Origin: Lutibacter oceani
Lineage (GTDB): Bacteria; Bacteroidota; Bacteroidia; Flavobacteriales; Flavobacteriaceae
Direction: 5' to 3'
Length of the DNA: 64,000 nucleotides
Assembly (NCBI RefSeq): GCF_003384935.1
Contig: NZ_QTTQ01000009.1
Coordinates: 744,001 to 808,000 of the forward strand
Below, piece by piece: positions 17,411-26,689 of the stretch (positions are counted from its first letter, which is position 1; each line of letters starts with the position of its first letter). The notes beneath the pieces are model-generated. The model worked only from the letters and a program-made list of their open reading frames with translations, was not told the origin of the DNA and did no database searches. The position numbers and the translations under genes were made by a program.

Positions 17411-19009
17411 ATGAGGTTATCTTTATTTAAGTTATTAAGTATTTTATTACTAATGAGCTTCTTTTTTAATTGTGCAAGAAGAGGAACTCCAACTGGTGGA
17501 CCAAAAGATTCAATTCCACCAATTTTAATTAAAGCAATTCCTGTAAATGAGACTGTTAATTTTAAAGAAAATAGAATAAAAATTTATTTTGATGAGTATA
17601 TAAAATTAAAAGATGTAAAAACTCAATTAATTATTTCACCTCCGCAAAAAAACGAACCTATAATTACTCCGGTAGGTACGGCTAGTAAATTTATTTCAAT
17701 AAAAATTTTGGATACTTTAGATGCTAATACCACATATTTATACAATTTTGGAAATAGCATTGTTGATAATAACGAAGAAAATAAACTCGGAAATTTTAAA
17801 TATGTTTTTTCTACTGGAACTTATATAGATTCATTAATTGTAAGTGGAGAAGTTACTGATCCAACAGTTAAAGAAACTTCAAAAAATCTGGATGTAATGT
17901 TATACGAATATGATAGCGCATTTACAGATTCAGTAATTTTTAAACAAAAACCAAGATATATCTCAAATACATTAGACAGTAGTTTGTTTGAAATAACAAA
18001 CATCCGATCTGGAAAATACTTGCTTATTGCTTTAAAAGATGCCAACAATAATAAAATTTATGACCCTGAAGTTGATAAAATAGGCTTTGTAAAAGATACT
18101 TTAAAGCTCCCAACCGATAGTGTTTACAATATTTCAATTTTTAAAGAAATTCCTAAACTAAAAGTGTTAAAACCGAAAGAAGTAACCAAAGGACATTTAA
18201 TATTTGGATTTAAAGGAAAAGCAGAAGATTTAATTATAAACCTCTTATCTGAAACACCTGAGAATTTTAAATCTGAAATTAATTATGAAGTTGATAAAGA
18301 CACCATAAATTATTGGTATACACCTTTTGAAGCAGATTCATTAAATTTTTCAGTTTCAAAAGGAGATTATACAGAAGAATTTACAGCAAACCTTAGAAGT
18401 TCAAAAATCGATACCTTAAAAATTAATAATACCGGTAAAACATTAAACTTAAGAGATACGTTTGCAATTTTAAGCAATACACCAATTATTAAGGTTGACA
18501 CTTCATTAATTACAATAACAGATCAAGACACTTTAAATGTTAGCTTTAAAACTATTTTGTCAAAATCTAAAAACAAACTGTATTTAAATTTTGATAAAAA
18601 ACCAGCTTTTAATTATACTATTGAAGCACTACCAAATGCAATTACAGATATTTATGAAATGGGAAATGACAGTATATTGCTAAAAACACAAACAAAAACT
18701 ATTGAAGATTATGGTATTATAAATGTTGATATTGTAAGCTCTAAAAAAACAGCATTTATAGTTGAATTATTAGATAGTAAGAATGCTATTATTAGAACTG
18801 CAAAGATTGATAAACCTGAAATCATTAAATTCGAATTATTAGAACCTGGTAATTATTTTGTAAGAGTTACCATAGATGAAAATAATAATGGTATTTGGGA
18901 TACCGGTAATTTTTTGGAAAAACGGCAGCCAGAAACTATTATATTTTTTGATAAAAATCTTGAACTAAGAGCAAACTGGGATATTAATGAGACTTTTATT
19001 GTCAAATAA
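17411..19009 (+). CDS. Ig-like (Big_5-type) domain lipoprotein
   Basis: A 532-residue envelope lipoprotein. Signal peptide with lipobox-like LMSFFFNC (Cys20), then RRGTPTGGPKDSIPP, which is the usual opening of this Bacteroidota family. A Big_5 (SbsA-type) Ig-like domain covers about residues 30-135 (IKIYFDEYIKLKDVKTQLIIS). The remainder is beta-rich with a segment resembling carboxypeptidase-regulatory modules near the end (LLEPGNYFVRVTIDENNNG, then IWDTGNFLEKRQPE). It probably faces the periplasm or the cell surface. It is followed 33 bases later by another exported protein on the same strand. No enzymatic motif is visible. Confidence 0.85.
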   Translation: MRLSLFKLLSILLLMSFFFNCARRGTPTGGPKDSIPPILIKAIPVNETVNFKENRIKIYFDEYIKLKDVKTQLIISPPQKNEPIITPVGTASKFISIKILDTLDANTTYLYNFGNSIVDNNEENKLGNFKYVFSTGTYIDSLIVSGEVTDPTVKETSKNLDVMLYEYDSAFTDSVIFKQKPRYISNTLDSSLFEITNIRSGKYLLIALKDANNNKIYDPEVDKIGFVKDTLKLPTDSVYNISIFKEIPKLKVLKPKEVTKGHLIFGFKGKAEDLIINLLSETPENFKSEINYEVDKDTINYWYTPFEADSLNFSVSKGDYTEEFTANLRSSKIDTLKINNTGKTLNLRDTFAILSNTPIIKVDTSLITITDQDTLNVSFKTILSKSKNKLYLNFDKKPAFNYTIEALPNAITDIYEMGNDSILLKTQTKTIEDYGIINVDIVSSKKTAFIVELLDSKNAIIRTAKIDKPEIIKFELLEPGNYFVRVTIDENNNGIWDTGNFLEKRQPETIIFFDKNLELRANWDINETFIVK

Positions 19010-19042
19010 TTTAGTACATTTGATAAATCAAACCCCAAAAAA

Positions 19043-19843
19043 TTGAATAAAATCTTCAAAATAGAAACCCTCATTTTTAGTTGCCTATTTATGGTAAATA
19101 TCTTTGCTCAAGATGAAAGCAGCCATGAAATTGGCTTTATTTCAGGGTCTGCATCATTTACAACAGATTATGGTGAAAGAAATAATTTTCAAAGTAATGT
19201 TGGTGGAAATGTTGGTTTTGGATTTGGAGCTGTTTACTACCTAAACTTTACGGACTATAGATATAGATGGAACCAGCGTACAAATTATTGGGCTGAGCAT
19301 TTTAGAGTTAGAGCTGAACTTTCTTATATGTCTGCAAAACTTGACCATTTTGGACAATGGGCAGAGGATTATACCGGTGATTTAGGCGGAAAATTACGCG
19401 CTCATCATGGTAAAACCTACTTATTAAACGTAGGTGCTCAATTAGAATTTCATTGGGTTGATATTGTGGATTTTGGTTCGAGAAGAATTCCAGACTTACA
19501 ATGGTCACCATATTTAAGTGGCGGTGTATTTGTAGATTTTTACAACCCTTCAATTTATTCAGATTTAGGTGATTGGAGAGATGAAGGTATTTTGTATCCA
19601 AAATGGGATCCAACAAAATATCCAGATGCTGCTAGGGTAACCCCTGGAATTACAATGTCTGCAACTTTAGGAGTTGGTACAAGAAAAAAATTAGGGTATT
19701 ATTCAGATTTATTAATTGAATCTCGTTGGCAGTATTTTTTCTCTAACTATGTAGATGGTTTAAATGCCAGACAAGCCCCTGAAAACAAATATAACGATTG
19801 GCTATTATGGATTCATGTGGGTTATATTTACTACCTGAATTAG
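19043..19843 (+). CDS. Exported outer-membrane-type protein of a flavobacterial family (THC0290_0291-like)
   Basis: A 266-residue protein with a signal peptide ending near IFAQDE. I place the start at TTG 19043 (MNKIFKIETLIFSCLF), since the next in-frame Met lies inside the signal peptide. The rest has alternating aromatic beta strands (FGFGAVYYLNFTDYRYRWNQ, WHVDIV-type segments, SRWQYFFSNYVDG) and ends in an aromatic strand IHVGYIYYLN, as in outer-membrane barrels. From memory it resembles the conserved flavobacterial family annotated THC0290_0291; function unknown. It follows the Big_5 lipoprotein by 33 bases, probably in one operon, and converges with the antiporter gene. Confidence 0.75.
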   Translation: MNKIFKIETLIFSCLFMVNIFAQDESSHEIGFISGSASFTTDYGERNNFQSNVGGNVGFGFGAVYYLNFTDYRYRWNQRTNYWAEHFRVRAELSYMSAKLDHFGQWAEDYTGDLGGKLRAHHGKTYLLNVGAQLEFHWVDIVDFGSRRIPDLQWSPYLSGGVFVDFYNPSIYSDLGDWRDEGILYPKWDPTKYPDAARVTPGITMSATLGVGTRKKLGYYSDLLIESRWQYFFSNYVDGLNARQAPENKYNDWLLWIHVGYIYYLN

Positions 19844-19849
19844 TATTAT

Positions 19850-21085
19850 TTATTGGCTGAATTTATTAATTAATTTCCCTACGGTTAATCCTTGTACTAT
19901 TATTGAAAAAACAACTATTATATAAGTAATTACCAAAAATAAATCTCGATGCATTTCAGCTGTTAAACTTAAAGCCAGTGCTATTGAAATTCCACCTCGC
20001 AAACCTCCCCAAGTCATTATTAAATTTGTTTTTGGAACAAAATCTAATTTTTTAGCATATAATTTAATAGGTAACATTAACGATAAATAACGTGCCAATA
20101 ATAAAGTTGGAATTAAAAGTAAACCAGCTAAAATATAATGATTATCAAAAGTAAGAATTAGAATTTCCATACCAATAAGAACAAACAAAATTGTATTTAA
20201 AAGTATATCTATCAACTCCCAAAACTTATCTACATATTGTTCGGTTATTTTACTCATAGATGTTTCTCTAACAGTATCGGTTCCAACAATTAAACCAGCT
20301 GTTACCATTGCTAATGGCGCTGATAAATGAAGGGATTGAGCTAAAACTGTACCCCCCATAACTGCCGCAATTGTTATAATTACTTCCACATCATAATCAT
20401 CAATGGATTTTAACAATCGGTAGGTAATCCAGCCTAATAATAATCCTAAAGCAATACCTCCTACCACTTCAATTAAAAACATTTCAGCTACATGACCAAA
20501 AGTAATATTTTCACCACCTTTTGCAATTTCATAAATGGTTAAAAAAACTACAACCCCTACTCCATCATTAAACAAAGATTCTCCAACAATTTTAGTCTCC
20601 AGTTTTTTAGGTGCTCCTACTTGTTTTAAAATTCCTAAAACTGCAATTGGATCTGTGGGTGATATTAATGCCCCAAACAGTAAACAATAAATAAAATCAA
20701 TATCCAGATTTATTAATTTTAATAAAAAATAAGAAAAAACACCAACCAAAAAAGTGGAAGTTAATGTGCTGAAAGTAGCAAATGTTAAAATTGGTTTTCT
20801 TTGAACCTTTAATTGCTGAAAATTAGTATGTAAAGCACCTGCAAAAAGTAAAAAACTTAGCATGACATCCAACAATACAGTTTCAAAATCGATATGAGAA
20901 ATTAATAACTTTTCTTGTTCTAATAAAGTATCATTAAACATACTTGAAGCTAAAACCAGCAATGTAAAAATAATGGTAATTACCATTAAACCAATGGTTG
21001 TTGGCAGTTTTAAAAAACGCACATTTAAATACCCAAATAGTGCTGAAATAACTATCAATATTGAAACTATACCAAATAAACTCAT
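19850..21085 (-). CDS. CPA1-family Na+/H+ antiporter (NhaP type)
   Basis: A 411-residue inner-membrane antiporter with about 12 transmembrane helices. Family signatures: [17 protein letters not shown] near residue 140 and [15 protein letters not shown] near residue 168, which supply the conserved Asp residues, plus [17 protein letters not shown] near residue 350. It exchanges Na+ (or K+) for protons for pH and salt control. There is no long C-terminal cytosolic tail. It follows the DinB-like gene by one base, so the two are co-transcribed. Confidence 0.93.
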   Translation of the reverse strand: MSLFGIVSILIVISALFGYLNVRFLKLPTTIGLMVITIIFTLLVLASSMFNDTLLEQEKLLISHIDFETVLLDVMLSFLLFAGALHTNFQQLKVQRKPILTFATFSTLTSTFLVGVFSYFLLKLINLDIDFIYCLLFGALISPTDPIAVLGILKQVGAPKKLETKIVGESLFNDGVGVVVFLTIYEIAKGGENITFGHVAEMFLIEVVGGIALGLLLGWITYRLLKSIDDYDVEVIITIAAVMGGTVLAQSLHLSAPLAMVTAGLIVGTDTVRETSMSKITEQYVDKFWELIDILLNTILFVLIGMEILILTFDNHYILAGLLLIPTLLLARYLSLMLPIKLYAKKLDFVPKTNLIMTWGGLRGGISIALALSLTAEMHRDLFLVITYIIVVFSIIVQGLTVGKLINKFSQ

Positions 21086-21086
21086 T

Positions 21087-21542
21087 CTATATAAATTTTA
21101 ATAATTGAAGAATTACACCAAGGTGGATTCCTTCATGATACAAATTAAATGATACTGCTTCATTTATATTGTTTAAAGTTACATTAATACTTGTAGTATA
21201 AGAAGTATAATCTTTAAAAATTCCAGCATTATAATCTTCTTCAAGTTTTATAGGTAATTGAATAAAAAGCGCTTTAATTTTTTCAAATTCTTCCAAAGAA
21301 ACTAGGTAACTTGGAGATGATCCTTTTTGAAAATTTTCAATCATTTTATCTGAAACCAAGCATTTTAATCCAGATAATTTATAACATAATAACTGCTGCG
21401 TTACCACTAAATGAGTAAAATTCCAAGCAATATTATTTTTAAATCCTTTTGGTATATTATTTAACTGTTCAATTGTTAAGTTTTCAATTTTACTTAATAA
21501 AAATTTTCTAGTTTGAAGTAAATCATCAAAATTCTTTTGCAT
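21087..21542 (-). CDS. DinB-family four-helix protein
   Basis: A 151-residue helical-bundle protein of the DinB/YfiT type. The family metal-binding His positions are suggested by [12 protein letters not shown] (His near 44) and [19 protein letters not shown] (two His near 135-139). Some relatives are thiol transferases; the function here is unknown. It is first in a two-gene operon with the antiporter, with a TAnnTTTG box at 21565-21572. Confidence 0.85.
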   Translation of the reverse strand: MQKNFDDLLQTRKFLLSKIENLTIEQLNNIPKGFKNNIAWNFTHLVVTQQLLCYKLSGLKCLVSDKMIENFQKGSSPSYLVSLEEFEKIKALFIQLPIKLEEDYNAGIFKDYTSYTTSINVTLNNINEAVSFNLYHEGIHLGVILQLLKFI

Positions 21543-21564
21543 TATACATTTTTTAAAATTTATT

Positions 21565-21572
21565 CAAATTTA
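21565..21572 (-). promoter_or_regulatory. -7 promoter element of the dinB-nhaP operon
   Basis: The reverse strand reads TAAATTTG, 22 bases before the ATG at 21542. Confidence 0.5.
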
Positions 21573-21611
21573 AAATAAAATCATAGTAAATTTACTTTTA
21601 AACATTATTTA

Positions 21612-21947
21612 ATGAAGATGAAAAAAATATATTATCTAAAAACGTGTGACACCTGTAGAAGAATTTTAAAAGAAATGGACACAACCGGTTTTGTTTTACA
21701 AGAAATTAAAACTGAACCAATAACCGTAAAACAGCTTGAAGAATTGTTTGCACTAACAAAAAGTTATGAAGCTTTATTTAGCAAACGCGCAAAAAAATAC
21801 AAGCAAATGGATTTAAAAAATCAAAGCTTAACTGAAAAAGATTACAGACAACTTATTTTAGATGAATATACTTTTTTAAAACGTCCTGTAATAGTTGTTA
21901 ATAACAAAGTTTTTGCTGGAAATACTAAAAAAGATATTACTGCTTAA
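21612..21947 (+). CDS. ArsC/Spx-family thioredoxin-fold protein
   Basis: A 111-residue protein. The redox motif CDTCRRIL is near residue 11 and the ArsC-family segment FLKRPVIVVNNKVFAGN near residue 90. Members are glutaredoxin-dependent arsenate reductases or Spx-like regulators. The CxxC with a second Cys is closer to the YfgD/Spx type than to a classic arsenate reductase, and no ars genes are nearby. The start could be Met1 or Met3. The stop codon lies in the TTAA shared with the convergent DUF4252 gene. Confidence 0.82.
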   Translation: MKMKKIYYLKTCDTCRRILKEMDTTGFVLQEIKTEPITVKQLEELFALTKSYEALFSKRAKKYKQMDLKNQSLTEKDYRQLILDEYTFLKRPVIVVNNKVFAGNTKKDITA

Positions 21948-22417
21948 TTACTTGTTATTTTAATATTATTCTTTTCAATAATAGTTTCAAAATCACTATT
22001 AGAAATATTAGTTTTTAAACCTAGTAACACGTAAGAATCATCACTTTTAATTTTTAATACCATTTCTTTAATGGTATTATTATTTTCTAAAAAGAAAAAT
22101 TGAATGGTACTTCCGCTATCATTTACTCTAAAAATTGAGGTGTATTTTTTACGTTTTATAAACCTCTCAAATTTTTTATCTAATGAAGCAGTTTCATTAG
22201 CAAATACCATTACTTTATAATGTTTTACTTTTTTAAATAAATCCTCGTATTCTTTTATATCGTCTTTTGGTATAAAAATATTTGCAAAAAAAGCTGGAGT
22301 ACTTATTGAAAAATCTGATGATTTTTTATTTTCACTATAGAATGAATGAAACGATGATTTTGTTGCACAAGAAACCGATAAAAAGGCAACTACTAAAATT
22401 AAACTAAATTTTTTCAT
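21944..22417 (-). CDS. DUF4252-like lipoprotein
   Basis: A 157-residue exported lipoprotein: signal peptide with lipobox SVSC (Cys17), then a mixed alpha/beta domain including MVFANETASLDKKFERFIKR and a C-terminal SNSDFETIIEK. It resembles the Bacteroidota DUF4252 family, of unknown function. A terminator-like hairpin ends directly at its ATG, so it may have little leader of its own or be expressed by read-through from the upstream operon. Confidence 0.72.
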   Translation of the reverse strand: MKKFSLILVVAFLSVSCATKSSFHSFYSENKKSSDFSISTPAFFANIFIPKDDIKEYEDLFKKVKHYKVMVFANETASLDKKFERFIKRKKYTSIFRVNDSGSTIQFFFLENNNTIKEMVLKIKSDDSYVLLGLKTNISNSDFETIIEKNNIKITSN

Positions 22418-22456
22418 AAAAAAGCGTTTAAATTATGACGACTAAACACCTTTTTT
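22418..22456 (-). terminator. Probable terminator after the DUF3089 gene
   Basis: On the reverse strand AAAAAAG-GTGTTTA ... TAAACGCTTTTTT forms an imperfect hairpin whose T-run ends at the ATG of the DUF4252 gene (22417). It lies 20 bases after the stop of the DUF3089 gene. There is one mismatched position pair in the stem. Confidence 0.5.
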
Positions 22457-22476
22457 GTTACTATTTAAATTTATTT

Positions 22477-23493
22477 CTAATCTTTAAAATACGATTTAAC
22501 TCTTAGTAATGCATTTTCATTAATATCCTCCCAAAATAAATTAATATCTCCAACGTGATAACTCTTTTTCCCTAAAACAAATATTTTATATGGAAAATGA
22601 GGCAAACTAATCCATAAAATTCCATCTTTTACAAATACCTCCAAAGCCTGTTCATATAATTTATTATTACTAAATAAAAATCCTTTGTGATCCATTCTGT
22701 CCGAAGAAATATTTGAATTCCAAGAAATTGGATTAGTAACTACAGCATTTTTAAATAATTTGTCATAATTTTTTGGATAATAATTTTTCTTAAAAGTATT
22801 CCAGCTTACAAATCCACCTACTTCAGTTGGACTGGTCATAAAATCAATAGTGGAAAATTCATCTTTTTTAATAGCAATTCCAGGTATATATGCTGCAACT
22901 AATTGTTTTTTTAGTGGCTTTCCATCAAAAAAATCTTTTAATAAACGAATCGCATGTGTTGTTCCCTGGCTATGTGCTGCAATTATAATTGGTCTGCCTT
23001 TATTGTATTTTTTTAAATAAATTTTAAAAGCATTTTTAACATCACTATATGCTAAATTCAATGCAGAACTTCCTCCATTTTCCATATTGGAATAAGACCT
23101 TAAATGCGCTTGCCTATAATAAGGCACATATAATTTTCCAACATTTACAAAAGCTGAAGCTTGAAATTGTACTGCCGTATTAATTACCTTTTCATTTTGT
23201 ATTTCATCTTCAACAGGAACATTCCAACGTAAATCGCGCTTTTTAATATTTAGAGTTGGGTAAATATAAAACACATCAACAGGCAAACTATCAATTTTGA
23301 CTTCAAAAGTTAATAAACTTTTAGGGTAATTAGAAGGTAAAACAGCCCAAGTTACCTCATTATTATAATTCGGCACTTGGGGTTTAGATTGTGTAGAAAA
23401 AACAGGCAATACATTACTTTTGCAACTAATTAATTCAACAAAAAATAATGCTGCAAAAAATATTTTAAGCCATATTCCCTTTATTTTAAACAA
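22477..23493 (-). CDS. DUF3089-like alpha/beta-hydrolase-fold lipoprotein
   Basis: A 338-residue exported protein with a signal peptide and lipobox-like FFVELISC (Cys24). The hydrolase nucleophile elbow IIAAHSQGTTHAIRLL contains the GxSxG-like AHSQG with Ser near residue 177. N-terminal VDVFYIYPTLNIKKRD is the usual opening of DUF3089 proteins. The substrate is unknown; an esterase or lipase-like activity at the envelope is plausible. It is the last gene of the operon starting at 26511, 2 bases after the DUF4254 gene. Confidence 0.85.
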   Translation of the reverse strand: MFKIKGIWLKIFFAALFFVELISCKSNVLPVFSTQSKPQVPNYNNEVTWAVLPSNYPKSLLTFEVKIDSLPVDVFYIYPTLNIKKRDLRWNVPVEDEIQNEKVINTAVQFQASAFVNVGKLYVPYYRQAHLRSYSNMENGGSSALNLAYSDVKNAFKIYLKKYNKGRPIIIAAHSQGTTHAIRLLKDFFDGKPLKKQLVAAYIPGIAIKKDEFSTIDFMTSPTEVGGFVSWNTFKKNYYPKNYDKLFKNAVVTNPISWNSNISSDRMDHKGFLFSNNKLYEQALEVFVKDGILWISLPHFPYKIFVLGKKSYHVGDINLFWEDINENALLRVKSYFKD

Positions 23494-23495
23494 TT

Positions 23496-24098
23496 TTATT
23501 TCTTTTTATATAACATTGGGTTGGTATTCTCATCATTATACATTTTCATTTGCTTGTACACTTTTACATATTTTTCACCAGTAGCAAAATCGTTCAACAA
23601 ATCGTCAATTGCAGTTGATAAATCCACACGTTGTTCTAATAAAACATTTAATTTTTCCTGACATTTTGCTCTATGCTCATCTGAAGCAGATTCACGTGTT
23701 GCTTCTTCGTTCATGTGATAAATTTTTAAAGCTAAAATAGAAAGTCGGTCAATTGCCCAAGCTGGAGTTTCAGAATTAATTTTTGCTGCTTTTTTAACTT
23801 TTACATCTTTAAATTTATCCAAAAAATAACTGTCAATATATTCAACCATATCCGTTCTATCTTGGTTAGAGGCATCAATTTTACGTTTTAAAACTAATGC
23901 TTCAATTGGATCAATATCTGGTAAACGAATTATATCTTCATAATGCCATTGTACGGTATCTATCCAACTTTTTCTGTACAATAAATGTTCAAAAGAAGTT
24001 TTGTTAAATGGATTTTCAAATGGTTGATCAACACTATCTAAAATGTGATATTTTTTAATTACTTCATCAAAAAGTTCGTTGTATTTTTTTGCACTCAT
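23496..24098 (-). CDS. DUF4254-like protein
   Basis: A 200-residue, mostly helical soluble protein. Features include LLYRKSWIDTVQWHYEDIIR, VLKRKIDASNQDRTDMVEYI and AWAIDRLSILALKIYHMNEE, which fit the DUF4254 family of Bacteroidota. No function is established. Its ATG overlaps the stop of the methylase gene by ATGA (24095-24098), so translation is coupled to the methylase. The downstream DUF3089 gene follows by 2 bases. Confidence 0.8.
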   Translation of the reverse strand: MSAKKYNELFDEVIKKYHILDSVDQPFENPFNKTSFEHLLYRKSWIDTVQWHYEDIIRLPDIDPIEALVLKRKIDASNQDRTDMVEYIDSYFLDKFKDVKVKKAAKINSETPAWAIDRLSILALKIYHMNEEATRESASDEHRAKCQEKLNVLLEQRVDLSTAIDDLLNDFATGEKYVKVYKQMKMYNDENTNPMLYKKK

Positions 24099-25096
24099 AA
24101 TTGTTTTTCTAAAATATGTAAATATTCAACTGTTGCAGTTGCTTTGTGATTCCTATTTTCAGTTTTATCAGCCTTAAAACGTTGGTAATTAATTGTTTTT
24201 AAACTGTATTTTCCGTAAGCCGCCATTATTGTACTCACTTCATTTTCAGTCATTAAACCTTCGTTATTATAGCTTAAAAAAATGTATTTAAAGTTAGCAT
24301 TTTTTATTAATTCCTCGAAGGAATTCTTTACTTCATTTTTCTTACAATAAGAAGATCTGTAATAAGTTCTTAATCCTGTTTTTCCTTGTGGTTCAAAATT
24401 ATCATACTTAGCAATAGTGGTTAATAAATGGTAATTTGAACCATATTGACGCGCATTGTATGGCGGGTCTAAATACAAAATATCACCTTTTATTTTTTTT
24501 ATTAACCCGTTTGCATCTTCATTAAAAACTTGATGTTTACTTTTTGTTTCAACAAATAATGCAGGTTTTAATTCCAGTGTTTTTTTTGCTGATAGTTTAA
24601 TGTGTTTTAAATAAGCTCCATAAACCGATGCGGTGTTTGCAACTTTATCAGCGCTTTCGATTAAAGAAGTTAATAAGAAAAAATATAAATTTTCATCTAT
24701 TTTATTTTGAAATTTCCAGTTTTCAATTTCTTTTCTAATAGCATCTATTTTTTTTCCATTTTCTTCAGAAAAATACAGTCTGCCTTCCTTTCCTTTTTCA
24801 GAATAATTTTGAAAAACAAAACCCTCTACACCTTCTAAATTATTTAAAGCATTTATAAAACTAGCATAATTATATCTTTCATAATTTCCAATATAATTTC
24901 TATTCAAAACATAACTGTAAAACTCCACATCGTTAGCTATTACTTGTTTTACAAAGGGTTTAAAAGTTCTACCAACAATTCCTGTACCTGCAAACAAATC
25001 ACAAAAAACCAGGCTTGTTAAATCAGCACCAACAGTATTGGAAATTGTTTCCTTTATAAATTTGGATAGTTTATGTTTAGAACCTATGTAATTCAC
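24095..25096 (-). CDS. D12-class N6-adenine DNA methyltransferase
   Basis: A 333-residue SAM-dependent methylase of the Dam/D12 (alpha) class. N-terminal motif X NYIGSKHKLSKFIKETI, SAM-binding motif I FCDLFAGTGIVGRTFK near residue 31, motif II VIANDVEFYSYVL, and catalytic motif IV LYLDPPYNARQYGSNYHLLT near residue 206. It methylates adenine in an unknown target; the order of motifs resembles restriction-modification methylases rather than orphan Dam. The gene upstream (5-base gap) is a candidate cognate nuclease. It overlaps DUF4254 by 4 bases. Confidence 0.92.
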   Translation of the reverse strand: MNYIGSKHKLSKFIKETISNTVGADLTSLVFCDLFAGTGIVGRTFKPFVKQVIANDVEFYSYVLNRNYIGNYERYNYASFINALNNLEGVEGFVFQNYSEKGKEGRLYFSEENGKKIDAIRKEIENWKFQNKIDENLYFFLLTSLIESADKVANTASVYGAYLKHIKLSAKKTLELKPALFVETKSKHQVFNEDANGLIKKIKGDILYLDPPYNARQYGSNYHLLTTIAKYDNFEPQGKTGLRTYYRSSYCKKNEVKNSFEELIKNANFKYIFLSYNNEGLMTENEVSTIMAAYGKYSLKTINYQRFKADKTENRNHKATATVEYLHILEKQL

Positions 25097-25101
25097 TTAA
25101 T

Positions 25102-25737
25102 TTATTTTATTGCCCAAATTATATCAGATTTTACAACTTGGTTTTGAAAGTAAAAACTTTCTAAATTTTGAGCATCAAAAGTACTTAAATAAGTTGAAAT
25201 AATTTTTTGAAGCCACAAAATCTCAGCTTTTAATTTCCAGTTTTCAGTTGGATTGCTAAAATTTAATACAATTATAAACAAGCGATTTTTAAAATGCTCC
25301 CTTTTTTGATTACTCTGGTTTTTATACAACCATTCAACCAATTCTCTTTTATGCTCAACAGCATAAGGAACTGATTTTGAAAAACCTTTTGGAAAAACAG
25401 TTGTTTTATGATCAAACGGAATGGTTGAAATATAAAAATCTGTGTATTTATCTTTTGAATTTTTATGTGCGGTTACATTTTTATGCTCGCAAAAAATAGT
25501 TTCAATGGCTTTAGCAGACCAAAAATTAAACCACCTATTTAGGGCATAATTTTTAAGGTCGTTATATTTTAAATTATTACAAAAGTTACTTTCTATTTTC
25601 TCTATAAGTTCTTTAAATAAAAAAGTTTTGTAAATAAAATTTGTTTGTTTATCAAAATCATCTGTTTGTTTTCTTCCCCAAGTATATGGAAAATCTAATC
25701 TTTTTTTAAGTTCTTTTTCAAGCAAATTATAATTCAT
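25102..25737 (-). CDS. Unrecognised protein with PD-(D/E)xK-like motif; candidate restriction endonuclease
   Basis: I do not recognise a named family. In the 211 residues, the region AIETIFCEHKN - YTDFYISTIPFDHKTTVFP fits a PD-(D/E)xK nuclease core: Glu79 in a helix, Asp100 at the start of a strand, then Asp109-His-Lys111. The length is typical for a small type II endonuclease. It lies 5 bases upstream of a D12-class adenine methylase in the same operon, the usual place for a partner nuclease. There is no signal peptide or membrane helix. The nuclease role is inference from motif and context. Confidence 0.6.
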   Translation of the reverse strand: MNYNLLEKELKKRLDFPYTWGRKQTDDFDKQTNFIYKTFLFKELIEKIESNFCNNLKYNDLKNYALNRWFNFWSAKAIETIFCEHKNVTAHKNSKDKYTDFYISTIPFDHKTTVFPKGFSKSVPYAVEHKRELVEWLYKNQSNQKREHFKNRLFIIVLNFSNPTENWKLKAEILWLQKIISTYLSTFDAQNLESFYFQNQVVKSDIIWAIK

Positions 25738-25743
25738 CTAAAC

Positions 25744-26511
25744 TTACAAAAATTTGCGTTCGATAAGATTTATTAATCGGCTCTCATACTCTTCTTTTTC
25801 ACTCCAATTATAATCTGGTTTTACAAAATTATTTATAAAATCCAATGCTTCTTTTTCAGTTTTAAAAGAATTTAACTGAGATAAAACGCGATTAAAATCT
25901 TCCTGACTTCCATCAAACAAGTACTTAACAAAAGCAATTCTATCATTTAACCCTATTTGCAAATTGTTTTTAAATAATGTATCATTTAATGATTTATTTT
26001 TAGTTGGAATCTCTTGTTGAATCACAGGATTTTCCTTAGTAACCTTTTCAAACATTTGCGTTGCTACATCAGCAGAAATAGCATCTTTAAATTCATCTTC
26101 TAAAGATGTTTGAAGCGAAGGTAAATCTTCAATATCATTTTTTAACATGTTATTTTCATTTCCAAATATTTCTTCCATTTGCTCTTCAGAAAGCATCTTT
26201 TTTTCAGAAGAAATTTCAATTTTTTCAACAGTTTCTATAACCTTAACAACTTCTTTTTTTACTTCAATTTTAGATTCCTCATCAATTTTTACAACATCAC
26301 CCGAAATATCTTCAATTTTATCAATTAACTCTTCCTTGGTTTCAGTAGCATTTGGAGTTGTATTAATATATTCGTCAACAAATTTTAACACCGATAGTTT
26401 TTCATAAAGAGTATGCGCTTTTTTATGCAAAGCATTTATATCCTCTTTATTTTTCATTTGTAAAATACTGTGCGCCAAGCTAACCAATTCAGCTTCTAAT
26501 TTTTTGTGCAT
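25744..26511 (-). CDS. Acidic, Lys/Glu-rich conserved protein of unknown function
   Basis: A 255-residue soluble protein. Residues 1-45 are helical (LVSLAHSILQMKNKEDINAL), about 55-160 is a low-complexity, Glu/Lys/Ile-rich segment likely to be disordered or coiled, and about 180-255 is a compact C-terminal domain with NDRIAFVKYLFDGSQEDFNR and PDYNWSEKEEYESRLINLIE. The C-terminal part looks conserved in Bacteroidota; I cannot assign a function. It is the first gene of the operon that continues into the candidate nuclease (6-base gap) and methylase. Confidence 0.75.
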   Translation of the reverse strand: MHKKLEAELVSLAHSILQMKNKEDINALHKKAHTLYEKLSVLKFVDEYINTTPNATETKEELIDKIEDISGDVVKIDEESKIEVKKEVVKVIETVEKIEISSEKKMLSEEQMEEIFGNENNMLKNDIEDLPSLQTSLEDEFKDAISADVATQMFEKVTKENPVIQQEIPTKNKSLNDTLFKNNLQIGLNDRIAFVKYLFDGSQEDFNRVLSQLNSFKTEKEALDFINNFVKPDYNWSEKEEYESRLINLIERKFL

Positions 26512-26689
26512 AAGTTGATATATTTATTGATTATTGATGTGTTATTTTTAATAAATTTGTAAAAAATCAAAAAAACAGCTATTTCTGTTTTACAATTTTA
26601 AACATTTAATGCGAAAAATAATACTATTTATTATTGCATTCGTTTTAATCAAAAAAAATACAATAACCTTTGAACTGTGAAATTACAAA

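Noticed and set aside
26609-26680. 23-codon ORF upstream of tdk with a hydrophobic start (MRKIILFIIAFVLI)
   Set aside because: Too short, no conserved context, and AT-rich DNA easily yields such frames; kept only as a note.
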